Positions 40,786-49,482 of a stretch of 64,000 bases of DNA are shown piece after piece; position 1 is the stretch's first letter, and each line of letters opens with the position of its first letter. The notes under the pieces were generated by a model that worked only from the letters and a program-made list of their open reading frames with translations, was not told where the DNA came from and searched no databases. Source of the DNA: Emiliania huxleyi CCMP1516. Lineage: Eukaryota > Haptophyta > Isochrysidales > Noelaerhabdaceae. The translations under genes were made by a program, and so were the position numbers. The stretch lies in contig NW_005197648.1 in NCBI RefSeq assembly GCF_000372725.1, forward strand, positions 549,342-613,341, given 5' to 3'.

Positions 40786-43240
40786 CCGTTTCTTTGGCTA
40801 TAATGTCGCGCGAATAGAGTGTAACTCGAGGACCGCCATGTCGAGGACGCGCGCCGCGCACAGGGCTAGCGGCGCAGAGCTCCGGACGCTGGCCAGCGTC
40901 CGCCGCCCGCGCCGCCCGCACACTGCGCACACCGCGCCGCGAAAAAACAAGTGAAAAAACGATAACAAACCCTTTCCGTTTCGTCATTTTACCCGTTTCC
41001 GAGATCGCAGAAGCCGGATCGCCGGATCCCCCGGCCAACACGCCAGCAGCCGGCGGGGTGCAGCTCCGAGCGGGAGCCGCGGGAGACGAGAGGGGGGGGG
41101 GTATACCCCGCGGAGAGCCGGGGAGAGAGTTTTGTGGTTGGTCTCGCTCCTCTCCGTCTCTCTGGATTCGGGGATTCGGGTGAGTGTGGCTCACATCGGC
41201 TCCCATGGCGTGTCCTCAGAGCACACTACTGTCTTACTACAACAATGTACATGTCTGTAGGCGTGGCAGAAGCACTTGAGGCAAACTGCGGGTAAATAAA
41301 TGTTTTTTAGCGGATGAACGCGAGCTCGTGGGGTCCACGAAAGCACCGCTTGTCGGTGTCAGAACCGCCCTCTTTGACCCTGGGGGGCCGAATCTGCGCC
41401 CTCTGGGCCCCGGCGGCGGGCCGAGAGAGGGCCGGCACGCGGGCTCCGCCGACGCTCTCGCAACGCGGGTCGCGCCGCGCGCCTCCCGGACGAAGCGTGT
41501 TGGTGCGCGACGGCGATCCTCGCCTGCGGGGAGCGGAGCACACGCGTCGGATGGCGAGGGCAGCACAAATATTGCACTAATGTCCCAGTATGGCAGCAGC
41601 CGGACGGGTTGGGTGGCGTGAGGGCAGGGTGGTGAGGATGATTCCACAGATCTCGCTGAAAATGGCCGTGTCCTTCCCGGGGGAGACAGGCGAGCACGCA
41701 CCTCGCGTCCGAGCGCGAGTCGACGAGTGGTCGCCGAGAGATCGCCGAACCACGTCTCGAGTGCGCGCGCACACAGCACAGCTGCGGGTTGTAACTCGAC
41801 TGCCGATCGCGTGTGCGGGATGTAAATGCAGCTCGCTGGCGCCAGTGCACGGTGGCAGGGACTGGAGGCTCGGCCGGAGAGGAAGAGCAGTCCTCAATCG
41901 TCACGTAGAGGTCGCTGGGCTGGATCCATCGAACTGCCACACACCTGGAGCGGAGGCACATCAGGTCTTGCGGCACACTCTCCGACAGATGCATGCCTTT
42001 TGAGCAAGCCCACGCGCCTCCACCGTCGCGTAGTATGCCAGCGGCACGCCGGTACGCCTACGAGTCGTGCGCGCTCGGCAGTAATCGGCGTTGAGACTGC
42101 CTAGCGCGCACATCGAGAGCGCCGAGTTGTGTTGCCGCGAGGAATCCTGCTCGAAGGTGGGGTCCGAGCGGCGCCCGATCGCATGGGATGGATCAGTGGG
42201 GCTATCACATGGGTACTAGGCCTGCTCAGTCAGGAGTTGGCGAGTGTGTGGGAGATTCACGCCCGTCGCTCAACGTCTGTTGAAAAACTGTTCGCTGAGC
42301 AAGCTCACGGTCGAGCAGGCTTGACGCGCGCTTCAGGATAGCAAGAGGCGTGCCCACTCCCCTGAGGAGCGTGCGGGCACGCCTGGGAATCGTTGTGGAC
42401 CGACCATGGACTGAGATGACAGCCGGCGAAGCGCTGCGCCAAAACATGGCTCCGAAAGCGTCCGCCCTCCTGAAGCTTCACGGCGGAGGCTGTGAAGTCG
42501 CGGCATCGAGTTCAACCTCAGCGCACGCACGCACCGTGCTGGGGAGGAGTTGGCCTGCGAGCGGCGAGCGCTCCCGAGCGCGCGGCGCCCCGTTCTGGCC
42601 ATCTTTCGCTTTCCCACCACAAAATCGCCTCTATTTTGTGCGCCTCCAGTGGCAGGTCTAGCCGGGCCCGATTTGTGGTACTTTTGATGTTTGCGCGCCG
42701 GATCTCGACTCCGCCGTGCTGCGGTGCGTCCCAAAGCAAAACTTGTGTCAGAGGGGCCAGATTGGCCGATTTATAACGACAAGACCGCGTCTGAAGGCTA
42801 TTTTGCCGCGACACCGATACGCGGTTGAGGGCCCACGGTTGTGGCTAGTGGAGGTTGCTGTACAATCCGAGGGCGTTCCCATGGCCTCACGGGCCCGGGC
42901 GAGGATCGTGGCTAGAAAAATCAAAAAGTACCATCCGTGGGGGCGAGATTCTTAACTGTGTAGCTCGATTTTGACCCAGAACTACACAGAACGGCCCCAA
43001 ATCGGCCCGGAACCGACCCGTGGGCCCGTCTGCCGCACCCAGCTCCGCCGGGAGGGGCGCGCGCCGTTCCCCGCGGCTCGGGCGGGCCACGCAGACGCGG
43101 CGGGAGAGCTTCCCGTGCCCTGTGAGTGCCGCCACACCGCCTCAAACAGGTCCCAAAGTGGGGGGTTTGCCTCAAGTGCAGAAGAAGGGGAAGGTGCTAG
43201 GTGGCACACCGCTAACTGCCGTACTCGTGTAACTCGCGAC
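40786..43240. other. 2.5 kb intergenic region, no gene recognised
   Basis: Composition less GC-biased than the genes; frames up to about 200 codons exist on both strands, but none has recognisable motifs. Nothing resembling tRNA, snRNA or a TIR pair was found by eye. Confidence 0.4.
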
Positions 43241-43305
43241 GCAAATAAATAAATAAAAACAGACACCTCTCTACTGTGAGATGGGTAAAAAGCTAAAAGG
43301 AACAG
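43241..43305 (-). repeat. ATTT-tailed dispersed repeat R2, copy e
   Basis: (AAAT)n, ACAGACACCTCTCTACTGTG, AGATGGGTAAAAAGCTAAAA, GGAACAGGCCC. Same order as the 12897 copy with a small internal insertion. Confidence 0.8.
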
Positions 43306-43440
43306 GCCCACGCAGCGACTCAAACGCTCGTGTCTTTTTTTCATTTTACTTGCTAATACTGCATTCTGGAACAATTTGCGCATTAGGCATTAGAGGACCG
43401 AATCCGAAAAGTCCAAAGTGGCTCACCCTCTCCAGCGCCT

Positions 43441-43969
43441 CTACCGCCCCTTCTTCTCCTCCCTGCCGCTGCCAGACTCGGCCCGCGGCCGCCTCGCCGC
43501 CCGCACGAGGTGACCCTCGAGCGCCTCGCCAAACGCGTCGAGCGAGAAGTGCGCCTCGACGCGCGAGCGCGCCGCGAGCCCGCGCGCGCACAGCTCGCCG
43601 GCGGCGTCGAGGCCGGCCGCCTCGGCGTAAGCGGCGGCAAAAGCGGCGGGCGTCGGCTCGCACAGCCACCCCGTCTCGCCGTGCGCGACCGACTCGCACG
43701 GGCCGCCGAGCGCGACTGCGATCACCGGCCGACCCGCCGCCATCGCCTCGAGCGGCACGATGCCAAAGTGCTCAAAGGAGGGCGTGTAGACCACCGCGCC
43801 CGCCCGCGCAAACAACGCACCCCGCTCCTCCGCAGACACGTTCGTGCGCAGCTCGACGCACTCCTGCAGCCCGAGCGCGCCTGCCTCGGCGAGCAGCTCG
43901 GCGTGGCAAGCGACCTGCTCCGGTAGACGCTCGTCCAAGCCACCCGCAAGCACGAGCCGCACCGCCGCA

Positions 43970-44000
<31 letters not shown>

Positions 44001-45092
44001 GCAAGTGCGCGAGCGCGCGCAGCGCGAGTGCGAGGTCCTACTGGCGGGAGGCTCACGGGCGGCTCCGGGGAGGCTTCCGGCGGAGGGGCGCGGCGGGCTG
44101 CGCTCCTTCTTGCGCTCGAACCGGTTGAGGGAGACGAGGGTGAAGTTGTCCTGGCAGCGGGGGAGGGGTTGGGCGGGTGAGGGGACGCGTCTGCGCGGCG
44201 GAGAGGGGGCGGGGCGGGGCGAGAGGAGGCCGCCTCTGCCGGCGCGGGCCACGCGAGCAGCCTGTTGTTGGCGAGGGAGATGGAGGGGTGGAGGACGGAC
44301 GGCGTGCAGCCCAGCCTGCGCAGGAGCGGGAAGGAGGCGGCGAAGACGGACGCGGTGTAGGCCGAGTTGACGAGGACCGCCGACGCCGCCCCCGTGCAGA
44401 GCTCCTCGAGCAGGTCGAACGGCAGCCGGTACGCGGCGCGCACCAGCGCGAGCGGGCCGCGCGGGCGCGGCAGCAGCGAGGCCGAGCCCGCGGCACCAGC
44501 AGCCTCTCCGGTGGCGAGGAGTTTGTCGGGGAAGTGGCAGTAAAAGACGACGGGCACGCCTACCGCAGGAGTCGCAACCTCGGGTGCCGCGCGGCCGCGG
44601 ACCAGCCGCCGCAAACGGGCGCGCGCCGGCGAGCCGCAGCAGCGCGACCGGAGGCGCCACCTGGTCCACGACCGCCACGTCGCAGCCCGGCTCGCTCGCC
44701 AGCAGCCACACAGCGCCCGCCAGGCCACGCACCGTCGCGCACAGCACGTGCAGCCGGCCGCGGACGTGGCGTGGCACGACGGCGCCGGCGACAGCCACGG
44801 CGAGCGTGCCATCACGCGTCTCCTCAAAGCAGCGGCTGCGGTCGTGGTGGGAGGTGACGATGAGGACAGAGTGCCCACGCGCCTGCAGCACCGATGCCGC
44901 GTCCACAACGAGCCGCTCCGCGCCGCCGATGCCGAGGTCCGGGTGGAGAAAGACGGCGCGCAGAGGGCGCGACGGCGGGCGGCGGCGAGCGCGGATGAGG
45001 AGAAGCCTCCCGAGCCGGACCGCGAGCGGGAAGAAGCAGAGCGCACACAGCGGGAGGAGCCAGGCAACGAGCAGGAGGTGGAGCACGGGCAT
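43441..45092 (-). CDS. ALG2: ALG2 alpha-1,3/1,6-mannosyltransferase
   Basis: Adds the second and third mannose to the dolichol-linked oligosaccharide on the cytosolic face of the ER. The ATG at 45092 gives an N-terminal membrane helix (LLLVAWLLPLCALCFFPLAV). Then come FLHPDLGIGGAERLVVDAAS (the GT4 family hallmark), GVPVVFYCHFPDKLLA after a GC-AG intron at 44560-44626, LPFDLLEE, VLVNSAYTASVFAASFPLLR, DNFTLVSLNRFERKK and finally YTPSFEHFGIVPLEAMAAGR with PVIAVALGGPCESV, containing the E-x7-E-type retaining GT4 signature. Further introns lie near 44260-44150 and 44110-44050. It ends in a Lys/Arg tail (GREEKKGR). Length about 450 matches the family. Confidence 0.93.
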
Positions 45093-45168
45093 TCAGCCCC
45101 GACTTGGAACGAGAGAGGTTCCGAAGAGCAAGAAAAGATCGGCGACACCCAAGTGCGGACGGCGCGCG

Positions 45169-45211
45169 CACTGGCCTAACACAGGTGGCGCGCACTGGCA
45201 CTAACACAGGT
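45169..45211 (+). repeat. Dispersed repeat R3, copy 4 (partial)
   Basis: GGCCTAACACAGGTGGCGCG, CACTGGCACTAACACAGGTG. It lies within 120 bases upstream of the ALG2 start codon. Confidence 0.6.
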
Positions 45212-45966
45212 GCCAGTCCTGTGCCTGAAAGAACGCTTTCCGTCTTATTGGTCGAGAAACCCTTCGGGTCGCTCCTCATCGCAAACCCTGTCAGCAGAGA
45301 CAGAGTCCTCCCACAGGAAATAAAATAAACAGTCATCTCCAGGGACGCAGGGAGAGATGGGCGACGCACACGAACACAGAGGGACAGTGCGCACCCCGCC
45401 CCGCTCGCAGGGCGTGCATCACACAGGTGGACTGTGTGACTCCTCGGGTTTCTGGGACTCAGAGGTGTGCTAGTCGCTATTCTCCGACAATTCCGACATG
45501 TCTGACGGGCAGTTCGGGCTCGAGCGGTCGCGGTCGCGGCCAGCGCGTGAGGCCTGGCTAGGGTTGCCGGGCGAGAGCTCGACCCACGCCCCCACGCGCC
45601 GGAGCGCGCGTGGTGCTTGAGCAGCGGGCGGTCGCAGCCACCTCGAAGGGTAGCTCGTCGAGCCACTCGCCGAATGTGCCCTCGTCCTGCGCCGCAGCGA
45701 GGAATTGCTCACCTAAGCCGTACGCGCGGCAGGCCCGGTAGAGCGCCTCGTTCTGGATGGATCTCCTCCGGCGCCTCGGAGTCGTAGCCGCAAACGGAGG
45801 AGCCGGCAGAAGAGGCCTTCGAGGCGACGAGGAGCGCGTGTACGCGTGTATAAAGAAAATTTGTTCCTTCTTCGGCATCGCAGTTCGCGCGCGTTCAGGA
45901 CGCACGACGCTCCTGTTCGCCGCATTTCTGTTCGCCGCATTCGCCGCACATCGAGGGCCGCCGCCC
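45212..45966. other. Divergent intergenic region of ALG2 and phosphatase
   Basis: Contains the promoters of both genes. A minus-strand frame (45558-45974) with a stretch QNEALYRACRAYGLGEQFLA was considered but has no recognisable domain. Confidence 0.4.
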
Positions 45967-47556
45967 ATGGGCAAACGCCGCTCGGTGTGGACCGAGGGCC
46001 CCAGCGAAGCGCTCGTGCCTCGCAGTTCCGCTGCGGAGGGGAGCGCGCGCGCTTTGCGCCAGGTCTACCACACCGTGGTGATTGATGGACGGAACGAAAT
46101 TGCCTCAGGTGCCGGCGAGAAGCTTCGGGAGAAGGAGGGCGTCTCTACAGGTTGGTCGGATCCGCGGACAATCGAGATCAGGAGCTACGCGGTCGCGGGC
46201 GACCTGCAGCTCAGCGATGAGCTCCGGGCACGGGGCGGATGGCGAGGTCCCCACGCCACCCAGCGCGGCTCTCAGGTCTATGAGCTGGCAACCGGACTTA
46301 TCCGGGAGGCGGCCCAGGTCGTGAACTCCATCCGCTCGGAGCCAGACTGCATCGACTCTGGCTGGAACGTGGGCGGGCGCGACGCCCTCCTCCACCGCCT
46401 CCTCACGGGCGAGACTCGGCACAATCCGGTTCTTGGGCGCGACGAGGCGGAGAACTTCTGCCTGCTCGCCACCGCCTGCGCGGAGGCTGTGCGAGAGCAG
46501 CCGACAGTGGTGTGCGTGCCAGCGCCCTGCAAGGTTTTTGGCGACGTGCACGGGCAGCTTCGCTCGTTGCTGCTCCTCTTCTCCGTGTATGGCTTCCCCA
46601 GCCACGGCATCGGCGACGTGCAGTCCATCACGTACGTCTTCAACGGCGACTTTGTCGATCGCGGCCCGCACCAGCTGGAGGTCGTCGCCCTGCTGTTTGC
46701 CCTCAAGATCGTCTACCCGGAGCGCGTCTTCCTCATCCGCGGCAACCACGAGTTTCGCAGCGTCAACGAAAACTTGGGCGCCTGCGGTTTCAAGGCGCAT
46801 TGCAAATCGCGCTTTCCCGCGCCGTTCGGCTGGAAGCTCTACGACACTTCCCACCAGACCTTTGAGCTCCTTCCGCTGGCGGCGTGGCTGGGCCACGCCG
46901 TGATGGTGATGCACGGCGGCGTGGGCGACGGCAGCTGGGACATCCACGACCTCGCCCACGTTGAGCGGCCCCTGAGGGAGCTCGAGGTGCGCGACGACGC
47001 GCTGGCCGAGAGCGTCGTCGCGCGGGCCGCCTTCCACGCCGTCTGGAGCGACCCAAGCGACTCGGACCACTTCATGCGGAGGGGCGTCCACCAGAGCGGG
47101 CGCGGAGAGCACGTCCCTGAGTTTGGACCCGACGTGACGATCGACTTTTGCAGGCGTAACGACATCAAGGTTGTGATCCGGTCGCACCAGTTTGTCAAGG
47201 AGGGCTTCAAGGTGATGCACGCCGGCCATCTCATCACCGTCTTCTCGGCGCGAGACTACTTTGTTGATGTCGACAACGCGGCTCAAGAGAAGGGCAACGA
47301 CGCCGCGATGCTCCTCCTCACCCCCGACCGCAACGGGGACTTGCGCATCCATCCGAAGCAGGTCTCCGGGTGCAGGTCAGGCGTTGCCGCCTCCCTGCGC
47401 AATAAAAAGATGCAGGAAAAGCTGGATGTGGCGAGGGTGCTAGTTAGCAGGGGGCGATCGGTCTTCCTTTGGGTCATCACGTGCGGGGGCGAGGGAGGGC
47501 TGCGGGGCGCAGACCGCCGCACGTCGCCAATGCGAAGACGACAGTCCTCTTCCTGA
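45967..47556 (+). CDS. PPP-family Ser/Thr protein phosphatase
   Basis: 529 residues from the ATG at 45967. The catalytic domain carries the metal-binding and catalytic motifs of the PPP family: KVFGDVHGQ, FNGDFVDRG (Phe in place of the usual Tyr), FLIRGNHEFRSVNENLG, then MHGGVGDG (normally HGG-L/I-S) and VIRSHQFVKEGFKVMHAGHL, ITVFSARDYF (normally SA-NY). Between GNHE and HGG it has WKLYDTSHQTFELLPLAAWL, as usual. The altered HGG and ARD stretches place it outside PP1/PP2A, nearer PP5/PPEF-like or protist-specific groups; the N-terminal 150 residues are not TPR or EF-hand. The last 60 residues may be read into an unspliced intron. A cytosolic or nuclear enzyme acting on phosphoproteins. Confidence 0.85.
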   Translation: MGKRRSVWTEGPSEALVPRSSAAEGSARALRQVYHTVVIDGRNEIASGAGEKLREKEGVSTGWSDPRTIEIRSYAVAGDLQLSDELRARGGWRGPHATQRGSQVYELATGLIREAAQVVNSIRSEPDCIDSGWNVGGRDALLHRLLTGETRHNPVLGRDEAENFCLLATACAEAVREQPTVVCVPAPCKVFGDVHGQLRSLLLLFSVYGFPSHGIGDVQSITYVFNGDFVDRGPHQLEVVALLFALKIVYPERVFLIRGNHEFRSVNENLGACGFKAHCKSRFPAPFGWKLYDTSHQTFELLPLAAWLGHAVMVMHGGVGDGSWDIHDLAHVERPLRELEVRDDALAESVVARAAFHAVWSDPSDSDHFMRRGVHQSGRGEHVPEFGPDVTIDFCRRNDIKVVIRSHQFVKEGFKVMHAGHLITVFSARDYFVDVDNAAQEKGNDAAMLLLTPDRNGDLRIHPKQVSGCRSGVAASLRNKKMQEKLDVARVLVSRGRSVFLWVITCGGEGGLRGADRRTSPMRRRQSSS

Positions 47557-47794
47557 CGTTGGCGCGTGTTTTTTGCGGCTCAGATGTGTACGTATGTAGC
47601 TGTAGGAGATCAATGTCAATTTGGTTCGTATGCATGTGGGTATAGCGTGGTAAAGAGGGCACACGTACCTGACAGGCGCACAGGCGGGCGCTGTGTGTGC
47701 TGTGCTGTGGCGCGGCGCGGGGGTCGCGCGGGGGTCGCGCGCGGAGAGAGAGACAGAGAGAGAGAGTCAGCAAGTCGTACACAGAGTCAGAGAG
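47557..47794. other. Boundary between phosphatase and duplication arm
   Basis: GA-repeat-rich stretch (47743-47766) and unique sequence before the left arm of the inverted duplication; no gene. Confidence 0.4.
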
Positions 47795-48062
47795 ACTGGA
47801 ACTGGACTCTGGAGTGGCGGTCGGTGCTCGCGGTTGAGGGAACGAGTCGGATAGCGCAGACGTCTCGTCGCGAGCTACGTGCATAGTCAGCGGTGTGTTG
47901 ACGTCTGTTTGGTATCGAATTCCACAATACTCTTCTACAAACGAAGAACGTTCCTCGTCCGCACCCTCCCCGTCGCCCGCCTCAAAAGCGCGAGGTAGAG
48001 AGAGATGCGGGAAGGGACAAGGGACAACGGGGTGGTCGCGGGGCGCCGTGGTTGCCTCGGCG

Positions 48063-48109
48063 CGATGCATCGCGACGTCGGGCAGCCATCTCGACGTCGC
48101 GATGCATCG
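48063..48109. repeat. Perfect 18-base-arm hairpin, kept in both arms
   Basis: CGATGCATCGCGACGTCG, an 11-base loop, then CGACGTCGCGATGCATCG. The same hairpin is found in the right arm near 60120-60170. Each arm contains the self-complementary ATGCAT. Role unknown. Confidence 0.95.
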
Positions 48110-48507
48110 TGAACCGACTGCCCCTGTTTTGTGATCTGGGACTCCACGAAGGAGGAGCAGCCTGCTGCGCGCTGCGCAAGCACGGGCGGGAGGGGTTTCT
48201 CCTGCGGAGTCGTGCGTGCGCGGGGCTCCTCTTTGCGAATACTCCCTACATACATCTCGTACCCGTTCTACCAGAGAATCCATAACCCTCGCTCGAACTT
48301 TAGCACGGGGAGTCTCGCGGAGAAGGGGCAACTCCGGCACTGACGGTCGGTCGGCCCCGTCGGAAAACACGCCCGCGTGGATCGCGTTACGCCAATCCTC
48401 GCTACCCAGCGCGGCCAAAGGATATCAACCTCGAGGACCTCGGCAGATCGCGGCCTGCGTGAACGACGTCTCGATTTCGGGCCCGGAGTTGTGCGTTTAT
48501 GTGAACG

Positions 48508-49405
48508 TAGCTGCGCGAGTCCCGCACGGCGCGCTGCACTGGCACACGAGGCCAGGCGCACCCGTCTGTACGGTGGCGCGGCACGACAGTGCAGCGCGGG
48601 CCCGAGCAGCTGCCGGCGGAGCACCTCCTCGAGGGCAAGACCATCCACCGCGGCGGGCCTCACTACATGAGCGCTCGGGCGCGCGACTATGGCCAGGGCG
48701 GCGCTGTCGCAGACAGGGCGAACCTGGTCCAGCGCGACTACGAGGCGCGGGCGGCGGCACTCGATGCCAAGCCGCACGTGCAGGCATGGAACAACGGCTC
48801 GAGGGACGCCGTTTCCTCCGTGCTGCGCTCGTTTGGCACCGTGCGCAGCCTCGTTGTCGGGGCCTACGCGGAGGCGCCGGACGACCTGCACCAGGTGTTC
48901 GACTGTGTGGTGGAGTCGGCATCCAAGCAGCACTGGAGGCGGATCGGCGCGCGTAGCGCGAAGGAGGCGCGGTCCTACTTCGCTACGACGCTGCGGCGGG
49001 CGTGGGGCGTGCACTTTGCGCGCGAGTTCGCGCGGCACCGCATCCGACGCGTGGTGTTCGTGGGGGCCCCGCGGCGACAGCCGGGCAGGCCTCTCGCGAC
49101 GGCCGATGGAGACTGGCCAGCGCTGTCGGCGGGCGAGTTTGCGGCGCACGCGCTGCGCGTAGGCGGCGCGTGGGCGGGCGGCCCGCCCGGCCGTCGGTGA
49201 GCACCGGACGCGAGGGTCGGTCGGCTCTTAACTAGCTGTATACTCGAGTATAGTCGCGATCTGCCGGCGTGCGTATGAGCTCACTAGCTAGAGCTCACAC
49301 TAGAGGCCGTCATCGCATTCGCCTTCCTGGGACCCAGCGCTGACTTCTGACTGTCGTTGCTGTCTCTCTCCCTTCTCGACTGTCTGTGCTTGTGCGTCTT
49401 GGGTG
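48508..49405 (+). mobile_element. 5'-truncated retroelement (LINE-like) remnant, left arm
   Basis: A 24-base exact direct repeat brackets it (48484-48507 and 49406-49429; starts CGGAGTTGTGCG, ends TATGTGAACG), as expected for target-primed insertion. The enclosed frame to 49200 reads SFGTVRSLVVGAYAEAPDDL, HQVFDCVVESASKQHWRRIG and WGVHFAREFARHRIRRVVFV. I recall this pattern (G-v-R-l-VvGa-gE-S, then W-G..R..AR) from the region after the reverse transcriptase in algal retroelement ORFs; no RT motifs are included. The 200 bases after the stop would be its 3' UTR. Family assignment is tentative. Confidence 0.45.
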
Positions 49406-49482
49406 CGGAGTTGTGCGTTTATGTGAACGACGTCTCTTCACACCTGAAGACCATTGACAAACCGCACAGCGATTTGCCAGGA

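Noticed and set aside
41237-42814. Several open frames of 70-210 codons in the 40.8-43.2 kb region
   Set aside because: Composition and lack of motifs fit chance frames in GC-rich DNA; no splice-consistent domain could be assembled.
45558-45974. Small minus-strand gene overlapping the phosphatase 5' end
   Set aside because: Partly protein-like composition but no recognisable domain, and overlaps the promoter and start of a conserved gene.
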